Below are positions 45,261 through 55,922 of a stretch of 64,000 nt of DNA, piece by piece. The stretch is from Hydrocarboniphaga daqingensis. GTDB lineage: Bacteria > Pseudomonadota > Gammaproteobacteria > Nevskiales > Nevskiaceae. The stretch covers positions 124,001-188,000 of the forward strand of contig NZ_FQWZ01000005.1 of assembly GCF_900129825.1 (NCBI RefSeq). Direction: 5' to 3'. How positions within the stretch are numbered: position 1 is the stretch's first letter; the number at the start of each line of letters is the position of its first letter. The translations under genes were made by a program, and so were the position numbers. The notes under the pieces were generated by a model. The model did no database searches, was not told the DNA's origin, and saw only the letters and a program-made list of their open reading frames with translations.

Positions 45261-48200
45261 ATGAGCCGCGTGCCTGCCTATGCCGAGCTGCATTGCAGCT
45301 CCAATTTCAGCTTCCAGCGCGGGGCCTCGCACGCCGACGAACTGATCGAGCGCGCGGATCAACTCGGCTACGAGGCGATCGCGATCACCGACGAATGCTC
45401 GCTGGCGGGCGTCGTGCGCGCCTGGGAGGCGATCAACCGGCTGCGCAAAGACCAGCCGGCACGCGGTGACGACCGGCCGCTGGTGCAGTTGATCGTCGGT
45501 GCCGAGTTTCATCTGCAGGACGGGCCGTCATTCGTGCTGCTGGCGCCGAGCCGGGCGGCTTACGCGCAGATCAGCCGGCTGATCACGCGCGGCCGGCAGA
45601 CCTCGCCCAAAGGACAGTACCGGCTGCTGCGCCGCGACTGCGATCAGCTCGGCGAGTGCATCGCGCTGTGGCTGCCCGATGCCGCGCCCTCGGTTGACGA
45701 CGGCCTGTGGCTGGCCTCGCAAGTGGCCGACTGCGCGATCGCCGTCCACCAGCACCGCTGTGCAGAAGACGAGCCACGAATGGCCCGGTTGCAGTCGCTG
45801 TCGCAAGCCAGCGGACTGCGCTGCGTGGCCGCTGGCGGCGTGCTGTTCCACGACCCGTCGCGCAAGGCGCTGCACGATGTACTGACCGCCGTACGCCTTG
45901 GCAAAACGGTTCACGATAGCGGGCTTGATCTGCTGCCCAACGCCGAGCGTCACTTGCGCCAGCGCGAGGAGCTGGCATCGCTGTATCCACCGGCGATGTT
46001 GGACGAGGCGGTCGCCATCGCGAGGCGCTGCCACTTCGATCTGGCACAACTGCGCTACGACTATCCGCAGGAACTGGTGCCGCCGGGCGAGACGCCCACC
46101 ACGCATCTGCGTCATCTGACCGAAGCCGGCTTACGCTGGCGCTGGCCCGATGGCGTACCCGACGACGTACGCCGGCAGATCGACAAGGAACTGACGCTGA
46201 TCGCCGAGCTGCGCTACGAGCCGTTCTTCCTGACCGTGGAAGACATCGTCCGTCATGCGCGCTCGATCGGCATCTTGTGCCAGGGCCGCGGCAGCGCCGC
46301 CAATTCGGCAGTCTGTTATGCGATCGGCGTGACCTCAGTGCGACCCGAGAACGAAAATCTGCTGTTCGAGCGCTTCCTGTCCAAGGAGCGTAACGAGCCG
46401 CCCGACATCGACGTCGACTTCGAACACGAACGCCGCGAAGAAATCATCCAGTACGTGTTCAACAAGTACGGCCGTCATCGCTGCGCGATCGCCGCGACGG
46501 TGATCTGCTACCGCGTACGCTCGGCGCTGCGCGACGTCGGCCGCGCGCTGGGCATGGAAGAAGAGGACATCGCGCGCCTGAGCAAGACACTGGCCTGGTG
46601 GGATCAGGCCGGCGAGCTGGACCCGCGCCTGGTCGAACAGGGCTTCGACCCGCAGGCGCCGCGGATGCGGCAATGGGTGACGTTGACGCAGACGCTGACC
46701 GGCTTTCCGCGGCATCTGTCGCAGCATGTCGGCGGCTTCGTGATCGCCGAGCGCACGCTCGACGAACTGGTGCCGATCGAAAACGCGGCAATGCCCGACC
46801 GCCAGGTGATCCAGTGGGACAAGGACGATCTCGAAAGCCTGGGCTTGCTCAAGGTCGATGTGCTGGCGCTGGGCATGCTGACGGCGATCCGCCGCACGCT
46901 CGGCTTGATGCGCAACTTCAATCCCGACGACGACTACTCGCTGGCGACGATCCCGCCGGAAGACCCGGCGACGTATCAGATGATCCGCGAAGCGCGCACG
47001 GTCGGCGTCTTCCAGATCGAGTCGCGCGCACAGCAGAACATGCTGCCGCGGCTGCGTCCGCAGACGTTCTACGATCTGGTCGTCCAGATCGCGATCGTGC
47101 GGCCGGGCCCGATCACCGGCGGCATGGTTCACCCGTATCTGCGGCGTCGCAACGGTGAAGAGGCGCCTGACCATCCGCCGCAGCTCGAATCCATCTTGGG
47201 CCGCACGCTGGGCGTGCCGATCTTCCAGGAACAAGTGATGCAGATCGCGATCAAGGCCGCCTGCTTCACACCCGGCGAAGCCGACCAGATGCGTCGGTCG
47301 ATGGCCGCATGGAAGCGGCACGGTGGCCTGACGCATTTTCATGACCGGCTGGTCGATGGCATGCTCGGCAACGGCTACACGCGCGAATTCGCCGAGCAGA
47401 TCTATCACCGGATTCTGGGCTTTGGTTCCTACGGCTTCCCGGAGTCCCATTCGGCAAGCTTTGCGCTGCTGGCCTATGCATCGGCCTGGCTCAAGTGCCA
47501 TCACCCGGCCGCGTTCACGGCCGGCCTGCTCAACAGCCAGCCGATGGGCTTCTATCCGCCGTCGATGCTGGTGGCCGAAGCGCGCCGCTGCGATGTCGAC
47601 GTGCGGCCGATCGACGTCCAGCACAGCCACTGGTATTGCACTCTAGAGCCGCGCGACGTCGACGGCCAGCCGGCGATCCGGCTCGGCTTGCTGCAAGTGT
47701 CCGGGCTGTCACGGGAGGCGGGCGACACGATCACCGCGGTGCGCGGCACGCAGCCGTTTGCCAGCGTCGACGATCTGGCGCGGCGCGCGCGGCTGACGCG
47801 CCGCGACTTGCGCGTACTGGCCGATGCCGGTGCCCTGCAGTCGTTGGCTGGCAATCGCCATGCGGCGCGCTGGGCGATCGCGGCGCAGACGCCGGACACG
47901 GCGTTGTCGATGCCGCGTGCCGAGGAACCACCTGCCGATCTGCTGCCGCCGAGCACCGCTGAAGACGTACTCGACGATTACCACAGCACCGGGCTGTCGT
48001 TGCGACAGCATCCCTTGTCGCTGTTCCGCGAACGATTGGCGGCACGCAAGGTCAGTACCGCCACCGAGTTGCTGCAGATGGCAGACCGCGAGCACGTGCG
48101 CGTTGCCGGCATGGTGATGTTCCGCCAGCGGCCCCCTTCGGCAAAAGGCGTGATGTTCATGACCATCGAAGACGAATCGGGCTCGGTGAATCTGATCGTG

Positions 48201-48371
48201 CGTCCACGCTACATCGAGAACAACCGCGACGTCGTACTCGGTGCGCGCATCATGATCGTGGCCGGCGAAGTGCAGCGCAGCGGCAGCATCGTCCATTTGA
48301 TGGTCGAAAAGATCATCGACATCACCGGCTGGTACGCCGACCTGCCGGCGCTATCGCGCGACTTCCGATGA
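45261..48371 (+). CDS. dnaE2: Error-prone DNA polymerase DnaE2
   Basis: The C-family polymerase of the damage-induced mutasome. The 1036-residue protein begins with a PHP domain (YAELHCSSNFSFQRGASHADE), has the catalytic PPDIDVDFEHERREE in the palm, ESRAQQNMLPRLRP, and ends with an OB-fold (VAGMVMFRQRPPSAKGVMFM). It lacks the C-terminal tau-binding region of DnaE1, and length is as expected for DnaE2. Because it is separated from imuAB it must have its own promoter in the 85-base region shared with the peroxiredoxin gene. Confidence 0.95.
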   Translation: MSRVPAYAELHCSSNFSFQRGASHADELIERADQLGYEAIAITDECSLAGVVRAWEAINRLRKDQPARGDDRPLVQLIVGAEFHLQDGPSFVLLAPSRAAYAQISRLITRGRQTSPKGQYRLLRRDCDQLGECIALWLPDAAPSVDDGLWLASQVADCAIAVHQHRCAEDEPRMARLQSLSQASGLRCVAAGGVLFHDPSRKALHDVLTAVRLGKTVHDSGLDLLPNAERHLRQREELASLYPPAMLDEAVAIARRCHFDLAQLRYDYPQELVPPGETPTTHLRHLTEAGLRWRWPDGVPDDVRRQIDKELTLIAELRYEPFFLTVEDIVRHARSIGILCQGRGSAANSAVCYAIGVTSVRPENENLLFERFLSKERNEPPDIDVDFEHERREEIIQYVFNKYGRHRCAIAATVICYRVRSALRDVGRALGMEEEDIARLSKTLAWWDQAGELDPRLVEQGFDPQAPRMRQWVTLTQTLTGFPRHLSQHVGGFVIAERTLDELVPIENAAMPDRQVIQWDKDDLESLGLLKVDVLALGMLTAIRRTLGLMRNFNPDDDYSLATIPPEDPATYQMIREARTVGVFQIESRAQQNMLPRLRPQTFYDLVVQIAIVRPGPITGGMVHPYLRRRNGEEAPDHPPQLESILGRTLGVPIFQEQVMQIAIKAACFTPGEADQMRRSMAAWKRHGGLTHFHDRLVDGMLGNGYTREFAEQIYHRILGFGSYGFPESHSASFALLAYASAWLKCHHPAAFTAGLLNSQPMGFYPPSMLVAEARRCDVDVRPIDVQHSHWYCTLEPRDVDGQPAIRLGLLQVSGLSREAGDTITAVRGTQPFASVDDLARRARLTRRDLRVLADAGALQSLAGNRHAARWAIAAQTPDTALSMPRAEEPPADLLPPSTAEDVLDDYHSTGLSLRQHPLSLFRERLAARKVSTATELLQMADREHVRVAGMVMFRQRPPSAKGVMFMTIEDESGSVNLIVRPRYIENNRDVVLGARIMIVAGEVQRSGSIVHLMVEKIIDITGWYADLPALSRDFR

Positions 48372-48399
48372 GCACGTCAGCCCCCGCCTGCGGTCCAGC

Positions 48400-48981
48400 T
48401 CACAGTGCGGCCAGCAATTCAGCGATCTGATCCAGTGGCAGCACGTAGTCGACCGACCCGGCGGCAATCGCCGCTCTCGGCATGATGTCGACGGCCGCCT
48501 GATCAGGCGACTGCACCACCGCCAGACCGCCAGCGCGGACGATCGCCTGCAGTCCAGCCGCACCATCGTGATTGCCGCCCGACAGCACGATGCCAAGAAC
48601 GCGACGCTGGTACAGATCCGCTGCTGATTCGAACAACACATCGATCGACGGGCGCGAGAAATTGACCAGCTCGTCGGCCGACAACGCGATCTGCGGTCCA
48701 ATGTCGACCATCAAGTGGTAGTCCGGTGGCGCGAAGTAGACCGTGCCGGGCTGTATCGGATCCTTGTCCTGCGACTCGGCGACGTGCAAGCGACAGCGCG
48801 GTCGAAAGATATCGACCAGCAAGCTGGGCCGGTCGCGTGGCACATGCAGCACGACCAACACCGTCAGCTTCGATGACGCCGGCAATTGCGGCAGCAACTG
48901 GGTCAGCGCTTCGATGCCGCCGGCCGATGCACCGATCACCACGGCGTCGATGCGACCTTCGAGCGACTCGTACCGGTTCAC
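48400..48981 (-). CDS. cheB: CheB-type protein-glutamate methylesterase domain protein without receiver
   Basis: A 193-residue stand-alone CheB catalytic domain. The triad is intact: S19 in VVIGASAGG, H46 in VVLHVPRD and D139 in LSGGNHDGAAG. The N-terminal receiver domain of chemotaxis CheB is absent, so it is not controlled by its own phosphorylation. It overlaps the end of cheR by four bases and lies below a hybrid kinase. No chemoreceptor gene is near, so its target may be the kinase itself or an unlinked protein. That target is unknown. Confidence 0.88.
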   Translation of the reverse strand: MNRYESLEGRIDAVVIGASAGGIEALTQLLPQLPASSKLTVLVVLHVPRDRPSLLVDIFRPRCRLHVAESQDKDPIQPGTVYFAPPDYHLMVDIGPQIALSADELVNFSRPSIDVLFESAADLYQRRVLGIVLSGGNHDGAAGLQAIVRAGGLAVVQSPDQAAVDIMPRAAIAAGSVDYVLPLDQIAELLAAL

Positions 48982-49826
48982 AGGCCGTCTCCGGCACGGT
49001 CTTTCTTCTGATACAAGCGATACTCGCGATCGACATCGACGAAGTCATTCGAGTGATCAGAGAAACGCAAGGACTCCTTGGCACCGATGCCGAGAAAGCC
49101 CTTGCGGCACAGCGCATCGCGAAACAAGCCGATCGCCCGGTCCTGCAGGCTGCGGTTGAAGTAGATCAGCACGTTGCGACACGACACCAGCTGCACTTCG
49201 GCGAACACGCTGTCGGTGGCCAGGCTATGGTCCGAAAACACGATGTTGCGTCGTAGCGACTTGTCGAAAACAGCGCGGCCATACGCCGCCATGTAGTAGT
49301 CCGAAAGCGAACTACTGCCACCGGACCGACGATGGTTCTCGGTGAAGCCGGCGATCCGGTCCAGATCATAGATCCCGGCCTCGGCTTTCTGCAGTGCCTG
49401 TCCGTTGATGTCGGTGGCGTAGATCAGCGTGCGGTCGAGCAGCCCCTCCTCGCGCAGCAGAATCGCCATCGAATACGCTTCCTCCCCGGTACTGCAGCCG
49501 GCAATCCAGATTTTCAGCGACGGATATGTCCGCAGCATCGGCACCACGTGCCGGCGCAGCGCCTGATAGTAGGCCGGGTCACGAAACATGTCGCTGACCT
49601 GCACCGTCAGGAAATCCATCATCGCCGTCAGCATCGCCGGCTCGCGCAGCACACGATCCTGCAGTTGCGACAGCGAGCTGCAGTTGAAGCGCAGCAGGGC
49701 CGCTCGCATGCGACGTCGCAGCGAGGCTTGCGCGTAGCCACGAAAGTCGTAGTGGTACTTTAAATAGATCGCATCGATCAGCAGTTGCAGCTCGATGTCG
49801 AAATCCTGCAGCTCGCTGGCGCTCAT
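48978..49826 (-). CDS. cheR: CheR-type protein-glutamate O-methyltransferase
   Basis: A 282-residue SAM-dependent methyltransferase of the CheR family. The N-terminal helical domain has YHYDFRGYAQASLRRRM; the catalytic domain has IWIAGCSTGEEAYSMAI (SAM loop), IYATDINGQAL and the LVSCRNVLIYFN motif, ending GAKESLRFSD. The start at 49826 gives the standard N-terminus; the in-frame extension to 49943 is a shadow of the upstream kinase. It begins 13 bases after the kinase stop and overlaps cheB, so the three are one operon. Confidence 0.92.
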   Translation of the reverse strand: MSASELQDFDIELQLLIDAIYLKYHYDFRGYAQASLRRRMRAALLRFNCSSLSQLQDRVLREPAMLTAMMDFLTVQVSDMFRDPAYYQALRRHVVPMLRTYPSLKIWIAGCSTGEEAYSMAILLREEGLLDRTLIYATDINGQALQKAEAGIYDLDRIAGFTENHRRSGGSSSLSDYYMAAYGRAVFDKSLRRNIVFSDHSLATDSVFAEVQLVSCRNVLIYFNRSLQDRAIGLFRDALCRKGFLGIGAKESLRFSDHSNDFVDVDREYRLYQKKDRAGDGL

Positions 49827-49839
49827 GCGGGCGTCCGCA

Positions 49840-52800
49840 TCACTTGGGCATCCAGACGCGGACCAACGACAGCAGCTTTTCAACGTCCAGCGGCTTGGCG
49901 ATGTAGTCGTTGGCGCCGGCGGCGAGGCACTTCTCCTGGTCATCCTTCATCGCCTTGGCGGTCAGTGCGATGATCGGCAGCTTGGTCCATTCGACTTGCT
50001 TGCGGATCTGACGCATCGCCGTGATGCCGTCCATCTCCGGCATCATGATGTCCATCAGTACCAAGTCGATCGGTCGCGCTGTGGGACTGCGACTGGCTGC
50101 CAGCGCATCGAGGGCCTCTTGGCCATTGCGCGCAATCTCGATCGTCGCGCCTTTGGGCTCGAGCACGCTGGTCAGCGCGAACACGTTGCGGACATCGTCT
50201 TCGACAATCAGGATGCGGCGGCCTTCAAGCGTGGCGTCGCGGTCGCGCACTTCCTTGAGCATGCGCTGACGCTCGGCCGGCAAACGCGACTCGACTTGAT
50301 GGATGAACAGCGTCACTTCGTCCAGCAGTCGCTCTGGCGAGCGCGCATCCTTGATGATGATCGACTTCGAGAAGCGTCGCAGCTGCTGCTCCTCGTCGCG
50401 GGTCAGAGAGCGACCGGTATAGACAATCACCGGCGGGAACGACACCTCGTGCTGACTGGCCATTTTCTCGAGGAACTCATAGCCGCTCAGATCGGGCAGA
50501 TTCAGGTCGACGACCATGCAGTCGTAGGTGTGCGCCTTGAGCTGATCCAGCGCCTCGCCAGCTGTGGCCACGGCGTTGATCTGCACATCGCCGCCGGCCA
50601 GCAACTGCGTGATGCTCTCGCGCTGGCGCTCATCGTCTTCCACGACCAGTACGCGTCGCAGTGACTGCGAAAACTTGGCTTCGAGACGTCGGATCGCATC
50701 GACTAGCTGCTCTCGCTTGACCGGCTTGAGTGCGTAGCCGATCGCACCCCGTTCCAGCGCCTCCTGCGAGTAATCGGCCACTGACAGCACATGGACGGGA
50801 ATATGCCGGGTCTTGGGGTTGTGTTTGAGCAGGTCGAGCACGCCCAAGCCGCTGTGATCGGGCAGGTTCATGTCGAGCAGGATCGCGCTCGGCCGGTACT
50901 GAACGGCCGCTGCGACACCGTCATTGGCCGAATGCGTGGCGACGAACTGGAAGCCCATCTCATGGACCAGATCACGCAGGATCGCCGAGAAGCGCAGATC
51001 GTCCTCAATCGCCAGAATCAGGCGCGCGTCGGGTACCAGATGTGCGCGATCGTCTTCGATCGACGGCGGCTTGAGCAGGGTGCTGGTGACGGCTTGGCTC
51101 GCAGCACGCGAGGCGCCCGCCTCGGGTCGGGCACTGACCGCGCTCAGCGTCGGCCGTTCGTCGACGCGGGCAGGTGCGACATCGGCGTCGCCTTGCACAG
51201 GACATTGCAGGGGCAGCATCAGCGTGAAGGTACTGCCCTGCCCCGGCGCACTGTCCACGCTCAGGTCGCCGCCAAGCAGCCGCGCCAGGTCACGCGATAT
51301 CGACAGCCCCAGGCCGGTGCCGCCGTACTTGCGGTGCGTACTGCCATCGGCCTGACGAAAGGCTTCGAAGATGATCTGCTGCTGGTGCTCGGCGATGCCG
51401 ATGCCGGTATCGCGTACCGCGAACAACAGCCCGCCGTCGGGGTTCGGTGCCACGTGCACCGACACTTCACCCTGATCGGTGAACTTGAGCGCGTTCGACA
51501 GCAGATTCTTCAGGATCTGACCGAGGCGCTGCGGGTCGGTGTGCAAGCTGTCGGGCGTCGCAGCGTCGACATGCGCGACCAGGCGTAGCTTCTTTTGTTG
51601 AGCGACAGGGTCGAACGTCTTGATCAGCGTGTCGATGGTACGAGCCACCAGTACCGTCTCGGGCGCGATCTCGACTTTGCCCGATTCGATCTTCGACAAG
51701 TCGAGGATGTCGTTGATCAAGGCCAGCAGGTCGTTGCCGGCCGAGAAAATCGTCTGGGCGAATTTGACCTGCTGATCGCTGAGATTCCCGGCTTTGTTGT
51801 CGGCCAGCAGGCCGGCCAGGATCAGCGTCGAGTTCAGCGGCGTGCGCAGCTCGTGACTCATGTTGGCCAGGAACTCGCTCTTGTATTGGTTCGACCGCTC
51901 CAGCTCGGCCGCTTTATCCGCCAACGTCGACTGCGCGCGTGCCAGATCATCGCGCTGCGTCTCCAGCAGTTGCATCTGCTCTTCCAGCTGGGAGTTGGTT
52001 TGCTCCAGTTCGGCTTGTTGTGCTTCGAGTTGAGCCTGAGACTGCTTGAGCGCATTGCCCTGCTCTTCCAGCTCCTCGTTGCTGACGCGCAGCTCCTCCT
52101 GTTGCGTCTGTAGCTCTTCAGCCAGGCGCTGGGTTTCCTCCAGCAGTGCCTCGAGGCGGCTGCGATCGTGAGACGAGCGGACCGCGATGGCGAGCATCTC
52201 CGATACGCGGTCGAGCAGCTCCAGATCGGTCGCGGTGATGTGCCGAAAGAAACCGAGTTCGATGACCGCCTGTATGCGTCCGTCGACGATGGCCGGCGCA
52301 ATCACGAGTTCGCGTGCGTCGGCATGACCGGTGGCTGACTGCACGCGCAGATAACCGGCGGGAACCGCCCGTATGTGTACCGCGCGGCGGTCGCGCGCGG
52401 CTTGGCCGAGCAAGCCTTCACCGTCGCGCCACTGATCGAGCGCGGAGTCCGGCGGAAGCGCATAGCCGGCGATGCGCTGATACCGCGCGCCTGACTCGGC
52501 CAGGTACAGGGCACCGACCTGCGCGCCGAGATACCCAGCGAGATAATCCAGCACTTGGCTGCCGAGTTGATCGAGACGCTGCTCGCCCTGGATACGGGTG
52601 CTGAGCCCCATCTGCCCGACACGAACCCAGCCCTGCGCTTCGCGATGGACGAAGTCGCGGGATGTCAGACTCGCCGCACCCAGGATCAGCAACAGCAGCA
52701 ACGCCGAGCTGGCCCAGGTGAACGTCGTGGAGAACTGCGCTGCATCGCGCCATTGCTGTTGATGCAGTGCCAGCTGACGCCGCTCTTCGGTCTGCATCTC

Positions 52801-53322
52801 GGCGATGATCGAGCGGATCAGATCCATCGAGGTCTTGCCGCGATTGCTGGCCACCACGTCGAGGGCACTCTTCACGTCGCCAGCGCGACGACGTTCGACG
52901 GTCTTGGCCATCTCCTCCATCTTCTCGCCCGACAGCTGCTCGACGATATCGAAGCGGCGGCGTTGCTCGGGATCATCGCGGATGATCGTCTTGAGCGCCG
53001 CCAGTTCGGCGGGCAGCATCGCTTGCGCGCTGTTGTAGGGAACCAGATAGCTCTCGTCGCCGGTCAGCAGAAAGCCACGCTGACTGGTTTCAGCATCCTT
53101 GACCCGTGACAGCACCAACTGCATTCGTTGAGTGACATCGAGCGTGCGGGTGACGCTCTGGGTCGCTTGGGCGGCGCTTTCGGCCGACTGGTAAGACACT
53201 GAACCGATCAGCACGACGGCGAGGATCGCGATGACGAAGCCGATCATCGTCATCGGCGGCAGTAAGCGCGATGTGCGCGGCCCCGCTCGACCGCCCGACG
53301 ACAACGGGGTGTTCTGACTCAT
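49840..53322 (-). CDS. Hybrid sensor histidine kinase with three receiver domains
   Basis: A 1160-residue membrane-bound hybrid kinase. Approximate layout: TM 24-46; CHASE3 sensor 50-180 ([20 protein letters not shown]); TM 190-213; GAF-like 235-375; long Gln/Glu-rich coiled coil 385-490; HisKA with SHELRTPLN near 500; HATPase with NALKF, DTGIGI and GTGLGLSIS; then three receivers. All three keep the phospho-Asp (LLDMNLP, VVDLNLP, LMDIMMP). The second has KD instead of KP after its Lys. No HPt domain is attached, so phosphotransfer needs another protein. It heads the operon with cheR and cheB. The signal is unknown. Confidence 0.92.
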   Translation of the reverse strand: MSQNTPLSSGGRAGPRTSRLLPPMTMIGFVIAILAVVLIGSVSYQSAESAAQATQSVTRTLDVTQRMQLVLSRVKDAETSQRGFLLTGDESYLVPYNSAQAMLPAELAALKTIIRDDPEQRRRFDIVEQLSGEKMEEMAKTVERRRAGDVKSALDVVASNRGKTSMDLIRSIIAEMQTEERRQLALHQQQWRDAAQFSTTFTWASSALLLLLILGAASLTSRDFVHREAQGWVRVGQMGLSTRIQGEQRLDQLGSQVLDYLAGYLGAQVGALYLAESGARYQRIAGYALPPDSALDQWRDGEGLLGQAARDRRAVHIRAVPAGYLRVQSATGHADARELVIAPAIVDGRIQAVIELGFFRHITATDLELLDRVSEMLAIAVRSSHDRSRLEALLEETQRLAEELQTQQEELRVSNEELEEQGNALKQSQAQLEAQQAELEQTNSQLEEQMQLLETQRDDLARAQSTLADKAAELERSNQYKSEFLANMSHELRTPLNSTLILAGLLADNKAGNLSDQQVKFAQTIFSAGNDLLALINDILDLSKIESGKVEIAPETVLVARTIDTLIKTFDPVAQQKKLRLVAHVDAATPDSLHTDPQRLGQILKNLLSNALKFTDQGEVSVHVAPNPDGGLLFAVRDTGIGIAEHQQQIIFEAFRQADGSTHRKYGGTGLGLSISRDLARLLGGDLSVDSAPGQGSTFTLMLPLQCPVQGDADVAPARVDERPTLSAVSARPEAGASRAASQAVTSTLLKPPSIEDDRAHLVPDARLILAIEDDLRFSAILRDLVHEMGFQFVATHSANDGVAAAVQYRPSAILLDMNLPDHSGLGVLDLLKHNPKTRHIPVHVLSVADYSQEALERGAIGYALKPVKREQLVDAIRRLEAKFSQSLRRVLVVEDDERQRESITQLLAGGDVQINAVATAGEALDQLKAHTYDCMVVDLNLPDLSGYEFLEKMASQHEVSFPPVIVYTGRSLTRDEEQQLRRFSKSIIIKDARSPERLLDEVTLFIHQVESRLPAERQRMLKEVRDRDATLEGRRILIVEDDVRNVFALTSVLEPKGATIEIARNGQEALDALAASRSPTARPIDLVLMDIMMPEMDGITAMRQIRKQVEWTKLPIIALTAKAMKDDQEKCLAAGANDYIAKPLDVEKLLSLVRVWMPK

Positions 53323-53463
53323 GAATGAATCCTTTCGATCATGTGTTCGTCGGGTTTGCAGCACGCTGTCGGCATCACAGCGCCGCAGCCGAAGGGCCTG
53401 ATGCCCTAGGACTGCGCAATGGTCTGGATGATAGCCCAGCGATCCCGCGCCGGGCTTGGCCGG

Positions 53464-54501
53464 TCAGGGGTGTCCCGTACCGAACGGCTCCAGCACCAGT
53501 TTGCCGCTGACCTCACCGGCGTCGATCCGGCGATGCACGTCGGCGGCTTGCGACAGCGGCAGTCGCCCGGCGACCACCGGCTGGATCAGGCCTTGGCGCA
53601 ACAGGTCGAGCAGGTGGCCAAGATCGTCGGCGTACCAGCCGGGCTGCTGCTGCCGCAGCGTCTGGATGTTGTAGAACGCCGTCCGCCGTCCGCCGGTCGG
53701 CAGCAGTTTCCACAACAGCATCAGCTTGGCGAATCCGAGTAGCACGGGCATCAGCGGCTCATCGCCGCGGGCGATGTTTTGCGCGCCATAGCCGACCAGC
53801 AGTCCTCCTGGCCGAAGGCAGCGCATCGACAAGTCCCAATGTCGTCCGCCGATGGCGTCGAACACCGCATCGACGCCGTTGCCGGTCAGTTCGGCAACGC
53901 GCGCGGCGATGTCCTCACGCCGGTAGTCGATCACCTCGCAGCCATGCTCGCGCAACAGTCCGGCTTTCGATGCGCTGCAGGTGCCGATCAGACGCAGACC
54001 CAGATGACGACCCAGCACCAGCAGCGCCGTCCCGGTGGCGCCCGATGCGCCATGGATCAGCACGCTCTGCCCGGCTCTCAGCTTGGCCACGCGCGTCAGC
54101 ATCTGCCAGGCCGTGACGAACGACAGCGGCAAACAGACCGCCTCGGCCGGATCGCAGTCATCGGGCACCGCGACCAGCGACGCGGCCGGTCGCAGCAGGT
54201 ATTCGGAGTAGCCCCCGATGATCGGCATGTCGGCGACGCGCTGGCCGACGCGCCAGCGATCAACCCCCGGGCCGACCGCATCAACGACCCCGACGATGTC
54301 ATACCCCGGCGTCAGCGGCGGCTTCTGCTTGACGCCCGGATAGCGGCCACGACGAATGATCGTATCGGTGAAGCCGGTGCCGGCCGCGAGCACGCGGACG
54401 CGCACCTCGCCCGGGCCTGGCGTGGGCAACAGCGGCTCGGTGACCCAATGCAGTTGTTCGGGGCCGCCATGAGCGGCAAGTACGATGCGGCGGTACGGCA
54501 T
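53464..54501 (-). CDS. Zinc-free MDR-family NADPH:quinone oxidoreductase-like protein
   Basis: A 345-residue medium-chain dehydrogenase/reductase. The N-terminal GroES-like domain (GEVRVRVLAAGTGFTDTIIRRG, PGYDIVGVVDAVGPGV) lacks the zinc-binding Cys/His set, and the Rossmann domain has VLIHGASGATGTALLVLGRHLG. These fit the quinone-oxidoreductase branch. The substrate is unknown. The start at 54501 gives MPYRRIVLAAHGGPEQL, a usual start for the group; the longer frame runs into the divergent GGDEF gene. Confidence 0.87.
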   Translation of the reverse strand: MPYRRIVLAAHGGPEQLHWVTEPLLPTPGPGEVRVRVLAAGTGFTDTIIRRGRYPGVKQKPPLTPGYDIVGVVDAVGPGVDRWRVGQRVADMPIIGGYSEYLLRPAASLVAVPDDCDPAEAVCLPLSFVTAWQMLTRVAKLRAGQSVLIHGASGATGTALLVLGRHLGLRLIGTCSASKAGLLREHGCEVIDYRREDIAARVAELTGNGVDAVFDAIGGRHWDLSMRCLRPGGLLVGYGAQNIARGDEPLMPVLLGFAKLMLLWKLLPTGGRRTAFYNIQTLRQQQPGWYADDLGHLLDLLRQGLIQPVVAGRLPLSQAADVHRRIDAGEVSGKLVLEPFGTGHP

Positions 54502-54539
54502 GGCGAACTCTTGATGTCGACAGGCCTGAGCCTGCCACA

Positions 54540-55859
54540 GTGCGGAGTCCGCGCCTGACGCATGTAGACGAGCCCAAAGCAGCGTTGATGGCGGACGGTC
54601 GCCGTCATTGGTGTGACGTGCGGCATCATCACGCCGTATCCTTTCGCAACCGGCTTCGGCAGACTCTGCCGACCGCAAGATCGCAATGTGATCCCGATTT
54701 GATCCGATCGAGTCTGAGTGACGCGTTTCCGCATCTACCGCAACGCAGCGGGGGGCCTGACGACCGCGAACCCGATCCTGACACGGCATTCAGATCGTTC
54801 TATCTCGAATCGACGCGCCAGCCCGCGATCTATCTGAATCTGTTTTTCGGCTTGCTGCTGCTGGCGATCGTGCCCATCCGATCCCTGTGCTTTGGCCTTC
54901 CGGTATTTCCAACGCTGAGCGCCGCACTGCTCGAATGGGGCGTCATGGTGCCGGCGTGCTTCGCCACACTGTATCTGCGTGCGTCAACCTGGCCGACTGC
55001 CGTCGTCATGCGCGGCACCAGCGCCCTGATCGCGCTGAACTTCACGGCCTTGTTTTTCGATCTGCTGATCTGGCAACTGAACGGCGTGCCGATACCGTAT
55101 GAGTACACCGCGCTGTATTTCGTCGGCCTGCTGTCGGTCGATGGCCTGCCGGCTCGCTACACGCTGGCGCTGTGCGGTCTGTTTCTCGGTTTGAACGTGA
55201 CGGCGGTGCAGATGATTCACGGCTGGACGCCGGCTGCCGGCTTCGAGCTGTACTTCGATATCGTGGCCGTCTGCATCGCGCTGCTGAACTCGCTGATGTT
55301 GCGAAACGAAGCGATGGTGGCGTGGACGCTGAAGACACGGCTCAACACGATGGCGTTCCGCGATGCACTGACCGGGCTGGGTAATTGGTACCACCTCGAT
55401 GACCGCGTCGGTCCCTTGTTCCAGCGCGCGCATCGCGAGCGCCGCCCCGTCAGCGTTGCGTTGGTCGACGTGGATCGATTCAAAGGCTTGAACGATTCGC
55501 ACGGGCACCCCGCAGGTGACGCGGCACTGCAGCAGCTTGGCCGTGCGCTTCAGCACGTCGCCGTCGGCCCGATCGATATTGCCGCACGGATCGGTGGCGA
55601 TGAATTCATCCTCGTGTGGTTCGACATCGACCGAGCCCGATGCGAGCAGCTGTGCCGCGAACTGCAGCTCGCGATTGCCGACGCCGGAATTCGCAACACA
55701 GCCTCGGATACCGGCGTACTGACCACCAGCATCGGCGCCGTGACCGGCGTGCCAGCGCAGCGCGACGACTTTGAGCACTTCCGGCGCTGCGCCGATGCCG
55801 AGTTGTACAAGGTCAAAAACAACCGCAAGGTCGAGTCGCTGCGCAGCGCATCGATCTAG
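54540..55859 (+). CDS. Membrane-bound GGDEF-domain diguanylate cyclase
   Basis: A diguanylate cyclase making c-di-GMP. After a hydrophilic N-terminus come about six membrane helices (ALLEWGVMVPACFATLYL and others) and then a GGDEF domain with DALTGLGNWYHLDDR, DVDRFKGLNDSHGHPAGDAAL and an intact IAARIGGDEFILVW. The usual RxxD inhibitory site before GGDEF is not seen (GPID), so product inhibition may be absent. The start is uncertain: the ATG at 54540 gives 439 residues, but the first 50 look uncoding and a TTG at 54699 is an alternative. No good ribosome-binding site marks either. Confidence 0.87.
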   Translation: MRSPRLTHVDEPKAALMADGRRHWCDVRHHHAVSFRNRLRQTLPTARSQCDPDLIRSSLSDAFPHLPQRSGGPDDREPDPDTAFRSFYLESTRQPAIYLNLFFGLLLLAIVPIRSLCFGLPVFPTLSAALLEWGVMVPACFATLYLRASTWPTAVVMRGTSALIALNFTALFFDLLIWQLNGVPIPYEYTALYFVGLLSVDGLPARYTLALCGLFLGLNVTAVQMIHGWTPAAGFELYFDIVAVCIALLNSLMLRNEAMVAWTLKTRLNTMAFRDALTGLGNWYHLDDRVGPLFQRAHRERRPVSVALVDVDRFKGLNDSHGHPAGDAALQQLGRALQHVAVGPIDIAARIGGDEFILVWFDIDRARCEQLCRELQLAIADAGIRNTASDTGVLTTSIGAVTGVPAQRDDFEHFRRCADAELYKVKNNRKVESLRSASI

Positions 55860-55887
55860 TGCCGGGCCGCGGCTGCGCACGTCGCGC

Positions 55888-55916
55888 TTGTTGAGCACCC
55901 CGAGCCTGACTACAAT
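55888..55916 (+). promoter_or_regulatory. Sigma70-type promoter of the manganese riboswitch transcript
   Basis: TTGTTG (55888-55893) and TACAAT (55911-55916) are separated by exactly 17 bases and match the -35 and -10 consensus at four and five of six positions. Transcription would start at about 55923, right where the riboswitch begins. Confidence 0.7.
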
Positions 55917-55922
55917 CGCCGC

